Notes: a model not told the origin generated them from the sequence alone. A stretch of 64,000 nt of DNA from Amycolatopsis rifamycinica (GCF_000695625.1 NZ_JMQI01000005.1:1-64000), one strand, 5' to 3'; positions 40,073 to 48,955 are shown, numbered from the stretch's first letter. Made by a program: numbers and translations.

Positions 40073-40444
40073 ATGACGTCGCACAAAACCGCCCAGACCA
40101 TGAAGCCCGCGACGGCGGCGAAGAAGCTGGGCGTGTACCTCGAAGCCACTCCCGCCGAGTTCCAGGCGGGCGTGGTCACGCGCGACGAGCTGAACGCGCT
40201 GCAGGCCGACCCGCCGGAGTGGCTGCGGGAGCTGCGCCGCACGGGCCCGCACCCCCGGCCGGTGGTCGCGGCGAAGCTGGGCGTCTCCATCGGCGGCCTC
40301 ACCCGCGGCGGCATCACCGAGCCGCTCACCACCGAGCAGATCGAGGCGCTGAAGGCCGAGAGCCCCGACTGGCTGGTGCGGGAGCGCGCCACCCAGGCCG
40401 AGGTGCGCAAGGAAACGGTGCGGGTGAAGGAAAAGAATCGCTGA
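40073..40444 (+). CDS. DUF5997 family protein
   Basis: 123 residues. Conserved actinobacterial protein: TMKPATAAKKLGVYLEATPA, EFQAGVVTRDELNALQADPP, PRPVVAAKLGVSIGGLTRGG, then EQIEALKAESPDWLVRERAT. Small, basic and helical. This gene and the LysR-like protein without HTH are frequently neighbours (from memory of actinobacterial genomes), suggesting a functional link. Its stop overlaps the apparent CTG start of kynureninase. Confidence 0.85.
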   Translation: MTSHKTAQTMKPATAAKKLGVYLEATPAEFQAGVVTRDELNALQADPPEWLRELRRTGPHPRPVVAAKLGVSIGGLTRGGITEPLTTEQIEALKAESPDWLVRERATQAEVRKETVRVKEKNR

Positions 40445-41643
40445 CCGCCGCCGATCTTTCGCCCGAGGCCGCCGAGCGCCTCGACGCCGCCGACGAGCTC
40501 GCCGCCTTCCGCGAGCGGTTCGTGCCCATCGCCGATCCCGGCGTCGTCGCCTACCTCGACGGGAACTCGCTCGGCCGTCCGCTGCGGGCCACCGCCGAGC
40601 GGCTGCAGGAGCTGGTCACCCACGAGTGGGGCGCACGGCTCATCCGGTCCTGGGACGAGCGCTGGCTCACCCTCCCCGAAGAGATCGGGGACGAGCTCGG
40701 CCGGGTCGCGCTCGGGGCCGCGGCGGGGCAGACCATCGTCGCCGACTCGACGTCCGTGTGCCTCTACAAGGCGCTCCGGGCCGCCGTCGCGCTGCGGCCC
40801 GGCCGCGACGAGATCGTCACCGACGCCGCGAACTTCCCCACCGACCGGTTCCTCGTCGAAAGCGTCGCCGCCGAACTCGGGCTCACCGTCCGGTGGGCCG
40901 AGAGCGACGACGTCGCCGCGGCCACCGGGCCGCGGACGGCGGTGGTGACCCTGTCCCATGTGGACTACCGGACGGCCGCGATCACCGACCTGGCCGCCGT
41001 CACGCGGCTGGTGCACGCACGCGGCGGGCTCGTCGTCTGGGACCTCTGCCACAGCGTCGGCTCGATCCCCGTCGAGCTGGACGCGGCGGGCGCCGACTTC
41101 GCCGTCGGCTGCACCTACAAGTTCCTCAACGCCGGGCCGGGCGCGCCCGCGTTCCTCTACGCCAACGCCCGCCACCACGCGGAGTTCGGCCAGCCCATCA
41201 CCGGCTGGATGGGCGCCGCCGACACCTTCGGCATGGCCGCGGAGTACGTTCCGGCACCCGGCATCCGGCGGGCGCTGTCCGGCACGCCGCCGGTGCTCGG
41301 CATGGTGGGCGTCCGGGAAGGCGTGGCGCTGCTGGCGGAAGCGGGCATCGACCGCGTGCGGGCCAAGGCCGTGGCGCTGGGCCGGTGGGTGATCGCCCTC
41401 GCCGACGCGTGGCTCGTCCCGCTCGGGTTCACGGTCGCCTCGCCGCGCGACGACGCGCGCCGGGGCGGGCATGTCACCCTTCGCCACCCGGACGCCGAGC
41501 GGCTTTCGCGCGTCCTCATCGACCACGGCGTATTGATCGACTTCCGCCGTCCCGACGGCATCCGCATCGGGCTGAGCCCGCTGACCACCGGCTTCGCCGA
41601 GGTCCGGCGCGCCATGGAGCGCATCCGCGAGCTCGCCGGCTGA
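40441..41643 (+). CDS. kynU: Kynureninase
   Basis: About 400 residues. It hydrolyses kynurenine to anthranilate and alanine with PLP. Conserved parts are YLDGNSLGRPLRATAERLQE, DSTSVCLYKALRAAVALRPG, WDLCHSVGSIPVELDAAGAD, the PLP lysine in CTYKFLNAGPGAPAF, and GWMGAADTFGMA. The frame holds no ATG or GTG between the needed N-terminus and the upstream gene. The apparent start is CTG at 40441, overlapping the DUF5997 stop, with AAGGA eight bases upstream. No other tryptophan-catabolism genes are adjacent. Confidence 0.88.
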   Translation: MTAADLSPEAAERLDAADELAAFRERFVPIADPGVVAYLDGNSLGRPLRATAERLQELVTHEWGARLIRSWDERWLTLPEEIGDELGRVALGAAAGQTIVADSTSVCLYKALRAAVALRPGRDEIVTDAANFPTDRFLVESVAAELGLTVRWAESDDVAAATGPRTAVVTLSHVDYRTAAITDLAAVTRLVHARGGLVVWDLCHSVGSIPVELDAAGADFAVGCTYKFLNAGPGAPAFLYANARHHAEFGQPITGWMGAADTFGMAAEYVPAPGIRRALSGTPPVLGMVGVREGVALLAEAGIDRVRAKAVALGRWVIALADAWLVPLGFTVASPRDDARRGGHVTLRHPDAERLSRVLIDHGVLIDFRRPDGIRIGLSPLTTGFAEVRRAMERIRELAG

Positions 41644-41677
41644 CGCCGAAGCCTCCGATGGCCACTCCAGATGGAAA

Positions 41678-41707
41678 TAGTAGCCATGTACTTAGTAGCC
41701 ATGTACT
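41678..41707. promoter_or_regulatory. Tandem 15-bp operator repeats before the MarR gene
   Basis: TAGTAGCCATGTACT at 41678-41692 and again at 41693-41707, exact and directly adjacent. Each contains the dyad AGTA-GCCATG-TACT. They end nine bases before the marR start codon, so MarR autoregulation is likely. Confidence 0.8.
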
Positions 41708-41716
41708 GTATCCGGC

Positions 41717-42178
41717 ATGAGCACTCCCGGGCATCTTGTGTGGCGGCTTTCGACGAAGTGGCGGGTGGCCGTGGACCGCGCGCTCGCCCCCGCCGGGCTG
41801 ACGCACGCGCAGTACGTCTTCCTGGCCTCGCTCGCCGGGATGGAGCGCGCCGGGACGAGCCCGAGCCAGCGGGAACTGGCCGACCACACCGGGCTGGAAG
41901 CGCTCTACGTCTCCAAACTCGCCCGCACGCTCGACGCCGGAGGGCTCGTCGAACGCACCCGCGACCCCGCGGACACCCGGACGGTCCGGCTGCGCCTCAC
42001 CGCCCGCGGCCGCGAGGTGACCGAGCCGGCGATCGCCACCGTGGCCGAGCTGCTCGACCGGCTCCTCGCCCCGCTCGGCGGCCGGCGCGGCGAGCGCACC
42101 GCGGCGCTGGCGCGCGAGCTCACCCTCCTCCTCGACACCCCGCTGGAGTCCGGAAAGGACAGTCATGGTGCACCATGA
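41717..42178 (+). CDS. MarR-family transcriptional regulator
   Basis: 153 residues. The winged helix is YVFLASLAGMERAGTSPSQR, then ELADHTGLEALYVSKLARTL with the wing RTRDPADTRTVRLRLTARGR. Helices at both ends form the dimer interface. It overlaps the hydrolase gene by 14 bases, so both are one transcript driven from the tandem AGTA-TACT operators. The ligand is probably a hydrophobic or halogenated compound related to the hydrolase substrate (inference). Confidence 0.92.
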   Translation: MSTPGHLVWRLSTKWRVAVDRALAPAGLTHAQYVFLASLAGMERAGTSPSQRELADHTGLEALYVSKLARTLDAGGLVERTRDPADTRTVRLRLTARGREVTEPAIATVAELLDRLLAPLGGRRGERTAALARELTLLLDTPLESGKDSHGAP

Positions 42179-42995
42179 GGAGACCGGCACCGGCACCCCG
42201 ATCGTCTTCCTGCACGGCAACCCGGGCTCGTCGCACAGCTGGCGCCACGTCCTCCCGCACGTCGGCGGTGGGCGGCTGCTGGCCCCCGACCTCATCGGCA
42301 TGGGCCGCTCCCCGAAGCCCGACATCGCGTACACCTTCGCCGACCACGCCCACCACCTCGACGCCTGGTTCGCCACGCTCGGCCTGGACGGCGTGGTCCT
42401 CGTCGGCCACGACTGGGGCGGCGCGCTCGCCTTCGACTGGGCGAACCGCCATCCCGGCCGGGTCCGCGGGCTGGCGTTCTTCGAGACCATCGTCAAGCCG
42501 ATGGAGTGGGACGACCTCACGCCGCAGGCGGCGGAGCGGTCGCGGAAGATCCGCACCCCGGGGGCCGGCGAGGACATGGTGCTGGCCCAGGACCTGTTCA
42601 TCCGCCAGGCGTACACCGGCGGCGTGCGCACCCCGGTGGCCGGCGACGACCTGGCCGCCTACCTCGCCCCGTTCCCGACGCCCGCAAGCCGCCGCCCGGT
42701 GCTGGCCTGGGCGCGCCAGCTGCCACTGAGCGGCGAACCGGCCGAGCTGGTCGCGCGCGTCGAGGCCTACGACAAGTGGCTCGCCACCAGCGAGAGCACC
42801 CCGAAGCTGCTCATGACGTTCGAAGGCTCGCCGACGCTGCTGATCGGCGAGAAGATGACGCGGTGGTGCGCGGACCACATCGCCGCGCTCGACGTCGTCG
42901 CGTGCGGGGAGGCCGGGCACCACGCCCAGGAGGACCGGCCGAAGGAGATCGCCGCGGCGATCGCGGCGTGGCTGGACCGGCACGGTCTGCGCTAG
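42165..42995 (+). CDS. Haloalkane dehalogenase-like alpha/beta hydrolase
   Basis: 276 residues. The DhaA/LinB-type pattern is strong: VFLHGNPGSSHSWRHVLPHV with the halide-binding Asn, LIGMGRSPKPDIAYTFADHA, then the nucleophile in LVGHDWGGALAFDWANRHPG, where the Trp after Asp is the second halide ligand. The general base is in CGEAGHHAQEDRPKEIAA. All features needed for C-halogen hydrolysis are present, though epoxide or ester substrates are possible. It is translationally coupled to MarR. Confidence 0.88.
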   Translation: MVHHEETGTGTPIVFLHGNPGSSHSWRHVLPHVGGGRLLAPDLIGMGRSPKPDIAYTFADHAHHLDAWFATLGLDGVVLVGHDWGGALAFDWANRHPGRVRGLAFFETIVKPMEWDDLTPQAAERSRKIRTPGAGEDMVLAQDLFIRQAYTGGVRTPVAGDDLAAYLAPFPTPASRRPVLAWARQLPLSGEPAELVARVEAYDKWLATSESTPKLLMTFEGSPTLLIGEKMTRWCADHIAALDVVACGEAGHHAQEDRPKEIAAAIAAWLDRHGLR

Positions 42996-43068
42996 GCGGG
43001 TGGCCGCGACGCCGCCGGAGCGGTCCGGACGGGCACCGGCGGATGGCCCGCGGTGACACCGGACAGAC

Positions 43069-43695
43069 CTACGTATGCCGCAGCGACGGACTCGCCGTGA
43101 CCCCGAGAACCCGCGCGACCACCCACGCCAAGGCGTCCGCGGTCCGGGCGGGCGAGTCCGACGGCTGCATCACGTGCGAGAGGACCGCCCGGACGACCAG
43201 GTCGATCACCACCGCGACCCGGTCGTCGGCCAGTGGTGGCCGGTAGGCCGCCACGCGGACGGCCAGCACCGCCTTCGCCTGGGTGAGCAGCGCGCTCGCG
43301 TCGGTGGTCAGCAGGGGCAGGAGATCGGGGGCGGTGCCGTGCGTCGCCGAGGCGATCGCGCGCAGCAGCGTGTGGTCGTCGGCGAGCTCGAGGACCGCGC
43401 GGACGGCGTCGTGGATCGCCTCGACCAGGTCGTCGGGGTGGCGGTCGAACGCGGCGGCGACCACCGAGAGGAACCGGTCGAGCTCGTGCGCGACCATCGC
43501 TTCGGCGAGCGCGGGCTTGGAACCGATCTCGTTGTACACGGTCTGGCGGCTGACGCCCGCCAGCTCGGCCAGCCGGGCCATCGTGACCGCCTGCCACCCG
43601 GAGCGCGCGGTCAGCTCGATCGCCGCGGCGATGATCGGCTGCCGGTGCTGACCACCTTCCGCCGGCACCGGAACCGCCCTGCTCATGACCGGCAT
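43069..43695 (-). CDS. TetR-family regulator next to alkB
   Basis: 208 residues. The HTH is MARLAELAGVSRQTVYNEIG, followed by SKPALAEAMVAHELDRFLSV; the helical ligand domain follows. Its start overlaps the alkB stop region (ATG at 43695, or three codons later), so it is co-transcribed behind alkB, as with the AlkU/AlkX regulators of other actinomycetes. The dyad ACAATCG-CT-CGATTGT overlapping the alkB promoter is its likely operator. Confidence 0.88.
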   Translation of the reverse strand: MPVMSRAVPVPAEGGQHRQPIIAAAIELTARSGWQAVTMARLAELAGVSRQTVYNEIGSKPALAEAMVAHELDRFLSVVAAAFDRHPDDLVEAIHDAVRAVLELADDHTLLRAIASATHGTAPDLLPLLTTDASALLTQAKAVLAVRVAAYRPPLADDRVAVVIDLVVRAVLSHVMQPSDSPARTADALAWVVARVLGVTASPSLRHT

Positions 43696-43696
43696 T

Positions 43697-45106
43697 CTAG
43701 GGCCCGGCCGGGCCCACCCGCCCCGGTGCCACGAAGTCGACCTTCTCGCGCACGCCGCAGTCCGGGCAGCACCAGGAGTCCGGGATCGCCGCCCACGGCG
43801 TGCCGGCCGGGAAGCCCTCCCGCGGGTCGCCGCGCTGTTCGTCGTAGACGTACCCGCAGCCGGGGCACCTGCCGCCTTCGGTGGCGTCGCCGCGGGTGTC
43901 GGCGATCACCGGCGTGGCCGCCGTGACGCGGGTTCCGTACCGGGCCAGGACCTTCGCCCGCTTGCCTGGCTGGATGTTGGCGCGCAAGATGTCCCCGCCG
44001 TAGTGGGCGAGCACCCGCGGGTCCATCACCCGGCGCCACAGCGGCGGGACGAGCGCCAGCACGATCATCCCGGCGTACCCGGTGGGCAGCACCGGCGACT
44101 CGGCGAAGTCGCGCAGCGTCTGGTAGCGGCGGGTCGGGTTGGCGTGGTGGTCGCTGTGCCGCTGCAGGTGGTAGAGCAGGACGTTCGTGGCGATGTTGTT
44201 GGAGTTCCAGCTGTGGCTGGGATCGACGCGCTCGTACCGGCGCCGTCCCGGCACGCCGACCCGCTGCCGCAGCATGCCGTAGTGCTCCATGTAGTTGACC
44301 ACCTCCAGCAGGGAAAACCCGACGACCGCCTGGAGCACGAGATAGGGCAGGACGCCGGCGCCGAGCCAGGCGACCATCGCCGCCCACAGCACCGCGGACA
44401 TCAGCCAGGCGTTGAGCACGTCGTTGCCGAGCCGGTAGGGGTGGCGGTCACGCCGGGCGTAGCGCTTGCGCTCCAGCCGCCACGCCGACTTGAGCGAACC
44501 GGAGACCGTCCGCGGCCAGAAGCGGTAGAAGCTTTCGCCGACGCGGCTGCTCGCCGGGTCCTCGGGCGTCGCCACGCGGACGTGGTGGCCGCGGTTGTGC
44601 TCGATGTAGAAGTGCCCGTACCAGCTCTGGGCCAGCGCGATCTTCGACAGCCAGCGCTCGTGGCTCTCCTTCTTGTGGCCGAGTTCGTGCGCGGTGTTGA
44701 TGCCGATGCCGCCCACGCAGCCGATCGACACGGCGAGGCCGATCTTGTCCACCACGGTGAGCTCGCCCCGCGCGATCAGCCAGAACGCCGCCGCGAAGCC
44801 GAGGTACTGGACGGGCAGGAAGGCGAAGGTGATCCAGCGGTAGTAGCGGTCGTTCTCCAGCCGCGCGATGACGTCGTCGGGCGGGTTGCTCCGGTCCAGC
44901 CCGGCGACGAGGTCGATGACGGGCACGACCACGAGGATCACGACCGGCCCGATCCAGAACCAGCCACCCCACCCGGTGGCGGCGTGCAGCCCGATGGCCA
45001 GGAACGCCAGGGAGGGCACCACCAGGCCGATCAGCCAGAGGTACCGCTTGCGGTCACGCCACCGTTCGGTCGAGCCGGCGGGCAGGGTCCCGGTCGCTTC
45101 GCTCAT
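43697..45106 (-). CDS. alkB: Alkane 1-monooxygenase fused to rubredoxin
   Basis: 469 residues from the ATG of MSEATGTLPAGSTERWRDRK, preceded by GGAGGGTGTG. It has six membrane helices and the full di-iron histidine set: NTAHELGHKKESHERW, FYIEHNRGHHVRVATPED, NYMEHYGMLRQ, LQRHSDHHANPTRRYQTLRD. After about residue 400 comes a rubredoxin domain with both CxxC pairs (GGRCPGCGYVYDE and SWCCPDCGVREKVDF). The fusion makes terminal alkane hydroxylation self-sufficient for its electron carrier; only a rubredoxin reductase is needed. Same layout as Dietzia AlkW1. Confidence 0.95.
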   Translation of the reverse strand: MSEATGTLPAGSTERWRDRKRYLWLIGLVVPSLAFLAIGLHAATGWGGWFWIGPVVILVVVPVIDLVAGLDRSNPPDDVIARLENDRYYRWITFAFLPVQYLGFAAAFWLIARGELTVVDKIGLAVSIGCVGGIGINTAHELGHKKESHERWLSKIALAQSWYGHFYIEHNRGHHVRVATPEDPASSRVGESFYRFWPRTVSGSLKSAWRLERKRYARRDRHPYRLGNDVLNAWLMSAVLWAAMVAWLGAGVLPYLVLQAVVGFSLLEVVNYMEHYGMLRQRVGVPGRRRYERVDPSHSWNSNNIATNVLLYHLQRHSDHHANPTRRYQTLRDFAESPVLPTGYAGMIVLALVPPLWRRVMDPRVLAHYGGDILRANIQPGKRAKVLARYGTRVTAATPVIADTRGDATEGGRCPGCGYVYDEQRGDPREGFPAGTPWAAIPDSWCCPDCGVREKVDFVAPGRVGPAGP

Positions 45107-45136
45107 CACACCCTCCTTGGCGGCTGAGTTGACAAG

Positions 45137-45178
45137 AAGGTAGCGGATGTCCAGCTGGATTGACAATCGCTCGATTGT
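45137..45178 (-). promoter_or_regulatory. alkB promoter with overlapping TetR operator
   Basis: On the minus strand, TTGTCA (45161-45166) and TACCTT (45137-45142) are separated by 18 bases, an acceptable -35/-10 pair about 30 bases before alkB. The dyad ACAATCG-CT-CGATTGT (45163-45178) covers the -35, so binding would exclude polymerase. The co-transcribed TetR is the obvious candidate. Confidence 0.6.
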
Positions 45179-45705
45179 TGTAAAGCGAACGGCTCAGGCT
45201 CGGAGGGGTGGCACCTCGGCCGGGCGCGCGCCGGGACCGGTCGACGCCTCAGCCTGAGGACCCCGGCCCGTCCGCGGCCGGAGCCGCCGCCAATCCCGGA
45301 GACCACGGCGACAGGGGGCACATCCGGGCAGCGCCCGTTCCCTTCTTTCCCTCGCCGCGAACCACTCCGCACCGCGATCCGGCCGAATTGACTTTCACCC
45401 GTTCGGCCCAGCGATCGGCACCGCGAATTAACCCACACCGCCAGTACCTGAGGAAATGCCGGTAATCGCCCTGAAGCGGACGGTAAACACCGTTCGCCGC
45501 CGGGCGGACGAGTGTCCGCAAGCCGGGTCGCACCGAACGGGAGTCAGGGGTTCGTGGTAAAAAACGGACCCTGATCGATTCCGCGGCTACACGGAGGGTG
45601 AGGCGAAGACGGGTGACGGCGGCCGCTGTGTCCCATCGTCGTGTCCGCTTCCTCGTCCGGGTCCCCATTCCTCGCCGACCGTCACTCAGGAGTTCGTGAA
45701 CCGCC
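45179..45705. other. 527-bp intergenic region upstream of the conservon
   Basis: No supported gene. It must hold the conservon promoter. An AT-richer part (about 45550-45590, GTAAAAAACGGACCC) lies 120-150 bases before the kinase start. Open frames here lack ribosome sites and conserved look. No repeat or RNA element recognised. Confidence 0.45.
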
Positions 45706-48108
45706 GTGCTGAACAAAGACCCCAGGGACGAGTCGGACAAGCCGTACGACAAGTCGATCCGCAAAAGGCTGACCAGGACCGTTCTCATTCCCAGCGTCAC
45801 GCTGCTGGTGCTGTGGATCGCGGTCTCGTCCTACTTCCTCTTCAACGGCGTTTATGTCCGCTTGGTCGCCGCTTCCGTGCGTGAGGTGTCGATCCCGGCC
45901 GCCACCGCGCTGGCCGAGTTCCAGAAGGAACGCCAGACCGCGCTGCAGTACCTCGACGACCCGGCGCTCGGCCCGGCCCGGCTCCAGCAGCAGCAGCGGG
46001 CCACCGACGAGAAGCTCTCCGCGCTGAAGGACGCGTTCGCCGCGACCATCTCGAACGCGCCGGACGAGATCGCGGCCAAGGTGAACGCGCTGAAGTCGCA
46101 GTTCGACCAGCTGCCCGTGCTGCGCTCGCAGATCAGCTTCCGCAGCATCGACCGCACCCAGGTCAACACCTACTACAACGGCGTGATGGACACCGCGTCC
46201 AACCTCTTCGACACCCAGGCGCGGATCGTCCCCGACTCCGAAGCCGCGACCGGCGGCATCACGGCGACGTCGGTCTTCCGCGCCGGGGACATGATGTCGC
46301 GCGAGACGTCCCTGGTCTCGACCGCCTTCTCCGCCGGGACGTTCGCGCCCGACGACTTCGCCCAGTTCGCGCAGCTGTCCGGGCTCTACCGGACGCAGCT
46401 GGCGCAGATCGCGCCGTTCCTCGACCCGAGCGTCCGCGACCGCTACCAGGCGCTGACCACCAGCACCGCCTGGCGGCAGCTGGGGACCGCCGAAGAGGCG
46501 ATCGTCAAGCACGGTCCGTGGTCGGCGGGCGAGCAGAACTCCGTGCCGGTGTCCGAAACGGACTGGCAGAACGCGACGAACCAGGTCGCCCAGAGCCTCA
46601 ACGACCTCGCCATCACCCAGGCGGACAAGGTTTCGGCCGCCGCGATCGACGCCGGTGACGCCCAGCTGCGCAACGTCATCATCGGCAGCATCGTGGCCCT
46701 GCTCGCGTCACTGGCGGCGATCATCGTCGCGGTGCGGGTGTCCCGCTCGCTCGTCGACCGCGCGCTGATGACCCGCCTCGCGCGGCTGCGCAACGACTCG
46801 CTCGACCTCGCCCGCAACCGGCTGCCGGACATCGTGGAGCGGCTCAAGAGCGGCGAACCCGTGGACCTCAAGGAAGAACTCCCCCGGCTCGACCACGGCC
46901 GCGACGAAATCGGGCAGGTCGCCGAGGCGTTCAACGTCGCCCAGCTGACCGCGGTCAACGCCGCGGCGAGCGAGGCGAAGGCCCGCAGCGGTGTGCACAA
47001 CGTGTTCCTCGGCATCGCGCACCGCAACCAGGTCCTCGTCCACCAGCAGCTGCAGATCCTCGACGAGATGGAAGCGCGCGAGGACGACTCGACGCAGCTG
47101 GCGTCGCTGTTCCAGCTCGACCACCTCGCCGCCCGCGCCCGCCGCACCACCGAGAACCTGATCATCCTGGGCGGCAAGCAGCCCGGCCGCCGCTGGCGCA
47201 AGCCGGTCGCGCTGATGGAGGTGCTGCGCGCCGCCGTCTCGGAGACCGAGCAGTACGCCCGGGTCCAGGTCGAGCAGGTGGCCGACGTCGCCATCGTCGG
47301 CGCCGCGGTGGCCGACACGATCCACCTCATCGCCGAGCTGGTCGACAACGCGACGTCGTTCTCGCCGCCCGGCTCGCCGGTCGAGGTGACCAGCCGGATG
47401 GTCGCGCGCGGTGTCGTCGTCGACGTGTCGGACCAGGGGCTCGGCATGAAGGACGGCGTCCGCGAGTGGGCCAACGCGATGATGGCCGAGGCCCCCGAGT
47501 TCGACGCGATGGCGCTGCGGGCCGACTCCAGCCTCGGCCTGTTCGTGGTCGCGCGCCTGGCGGCCCGGCTCGGCATCACCGTCACCTTCGACCCGTCCCG
47601 CTACGGCGGCCTGCGCGCCACCGTCCTCATCCCGACCCAGCACCTGGCCGGCGAGGACGGCGGCCAGGGCGGTGAAGAGACCTCACCGGCCGAGACCACC
47701 GCGGTCCTCGCCCCGGTGGGCGCCCCGGCACCGCAGGCGGCAGAAAGCTCGCTCCGCACGATGGACACGCCCAGCTCGTTCAGCGGTCAGATCCCGATGA
47801 AGCGAGACACCAAGCCGAGGCCGTACCCGGCACGTGCCCTCACCCCGCCCGACGCCCTGCCGTCCGTGCCGGCGGCGACGCCGGAGGGGGAGCTGCCCGT
47901 GAGCCCGGCGACGGACGTGAGACCGACCGACGACCGGCCCCGGCTGCCCCGGCGGGAGCCGCAGCAGAACCTCGTCGCCCAGCTCGAGAACGAACCCGAC
48001 GACAGCCTCGACGACGTCGTGGCACCGGGAGAAGGCACCGCGCGCACGCTCGCGGCGTTCCACAAGGGCACCCGCCGCGGCCGCGGCGGACCGGACGACG
48101 ACTCGTAA
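45706..48108 (+). CDS. cvnA: Conservon sensor histidine kinase (CvnA-like) with nitrate/nitrite-sensing domain
   Basis: 800 residues. Membrane helices near 30-50 (LIPSVTLLVLWIAVSSYFLF) and 325-345 (IIGSIVALLASLAAIIVAVR) bracket a helical NIT-type sensor domain. HAMP follows, then a divergent dimerisation region (FLGIAHRNQVLVHQQLQILD). The ATPase boxes are LIAELVDNATSFSPPGSPVE, VDVSDQGLGMKDG and SLGLFVVARLAARLG. About 150 C-terminal residues are Pro-rich and disordered. In Streptomyces conservons this kinase-like protein forms a membrane complex with CvnB-D resembling a GPCR/G-protein system. Confidence 0.9.
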   Translation: MLNKDPRDESDKPYDKSIRKRLTRTVLIPSVTLLVLWIAVSSYFLFNGVYVRLVAASVREVSIPAATALAEFQKERQTALQYLDDPALGPARLQQQQRATDEKLSALKDAFAATISNAPDEIAAKVNALKSQFDQLPVLRSQISFRSIDRTQVNTYYNGVMDTASNLFDTQARIVPDSEAATGGITATSVFRAGDMMSRETSLVSTAFSAGTFAPDDFAQFAQLSGLYRTQLAQIAPFLDPSVRDRYQALTTSTAWRQLGTAEEAIVKHGPWSAGEQNSVPVSETDWQNATNQVAQSLNDLAITQADKVSAAAIDAGDAQLRNVIIGSIVALLASLAAIIVAVRVSRSLVDRALMTRLARLRNDSLDLARNRLPDIVERLKSGEPVDLKEELPRLDHGRDEIGQVAEAFNVAQLTAVNAAASEAKARSGVHNVFLGIAHRNQVLVHQQLQILDEMEAREDDSTQLASLFQLDHLAARARRTTENLIILGGKQPGRRWRKPVALMEVLRAAVSETEQYARVQVEQVADVAIVGAAVADTIHLIAELVDNATSFSPPGSPVEVTSRMVARGVVVDVSDQGLGMKDGVREWANAMMAEAPEFDAMALRADSSLGLFVVARLAARLGITVTFDPSRYGGLRATVLIPTQHLAGEDGGQGGEETSPAETTAVLAPVGAPAPQAAESSLRTMDTPSSFSGQIPMKRDTKPRPYPARALTPPDALPSVPAATPEGELPVSPATDVRPTDDRPRLPRREPQQNLVAQLENEPDDSLDDVVAPGEGTARTLAAFHKGTRRGRGGPDDDS

Positions 48109-48161
48109 TCCCCGGCCACACACCGGAAAGTCCACACAGGAAAGTCAGGGTCTGAAGTCGA

Positions 48162-48587
48162 ATGAACGAGTACGGGAACGCCAAACCCGATCTCAACTGG
48201 CTGCTCGACGACATGGTGAACCGCGTGGTCGGCGCGCAGAACGCCATCGTGCTGTCCGCCGACGGGCTGCTGATCGGCAAGTCGGCCGGGATGAGCAAGG
48301 ACGACTCGGACCAGCTTTCGGCCATCGCCTCCAGCCTGCAGAGCCTCGCCAAGGGGGTGAGCAAGCAGTTCAACCGCGGCCCGGTGCTGCAGAACATGAT
48401 CGAGATGGAGCGCGGCTACCTGTTCGTCTCCGCGGCCGGGCAAGGTGCCTGCCTCGCGGTGCTGGCCGCCGACAACGTCGACGTCGAGATGATCGCCTAC
48501 GAGATGAGCCGGCTCGTCAAGCGCGTCGGTGACTACATGGCGTCCGCGCCGCGGGAAGCGGCGTCGGTGCTGCGGGAGGCCACATGA
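48162..48587 (+). CDS. cvnB: Conservon roadblock/LC7 protein (CvnB-like)
   Basis: 141 residues. Roadblock/LC7 fold: LNWLLDDMVNRVVGAQNAIV, LSADGLLIGKSAGMSKDDSD, GYLFVSAAGQGACLAVLAAD, then YEMSRLVKRVGDYM. Homologues act as GTPase-regulating scaffolds (MglB-like) for the CvnD GTPase. The stop overlaps the cvnC start by four bases. It begins 53 bases after cvnA. Confidence 0.93.
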   Translation: MNEYGNAKPDLNWLLDDMVNRVVGAQNAIVLSADGLLIGKSAGMSKDDSDQLSAIASSLQSLAKGVSKQFNRGPVLQNMIEMERGYLFVSAAGQGACLAVLAADNVDVEMIAYEMSRLVKRVGDYMASAPREAASVLREAT

Positions 48588-48955
48588 GTTCCGACGACGG
48601 CTGGTACGACGAGGCCGCCGGGCCGCTGGTCCGGCCGTACACGATCACGAGCGGCCGGACGCCGGCCGGCACCGCGCGGCTGGACCTGTCGACGCAGGTG
48701 ATGACGCTGCGGTCGGAGCAGGAGCCGGCCGGGCTGGGCCCGGAGCACGTGGCGATCGTGCAGCTGTGCCGCCACCCGGTGTCCATCGCCGAGATCGCCG
48801 TCTACGTCAAGATCCCGCTCGGGGTCGTGCGGGTGCTCGTCGGCGACCTGATCGAACGCGGCCTCGTCATCACGCGGTCCCCTGCCCACCACCCGGCGCA
48901 GTCGCCGGACCTCGAAACACTCCAGGCGGTTCTCGATGGCCTCATCAAGTACTGA
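48584..48955 (+). CDS. cvnC: Conservon DUF742 protein (CvnC-like)
   Basis: 123 residues. DUF742 pattern: GPLVRPYTITSGRTPAGTAR, VAIVQLCRHPVSIAEIAVYV, then KIPLGVVRVLVGDLIERGLV. The middle looks like a winged helix, so DNA or protein binding is possible. The last 20 bases overlap cvnD. It ends with DLETLQAVLDGLIKY, usual for the family. Confidence 0.93.
   Translation: MSSDDGWYDEAAGPLVRPYTITSGRTPAGTARLDLSTQVMTLRSEQEPAGLGPEHVAIVQLCRHPVSIAEIAVYVKIPLGVVRVLVGDLIERGLVITRSPAHHPAQSPDLETLQAVLDGLIKY

Noticed and set aside
45208..45465. An 85-codon plus-strand ORF upstream of the conservon
   Set aside because: Pro/Arg-rich, no ribosome site, overlaps the region expected to hold promoters.
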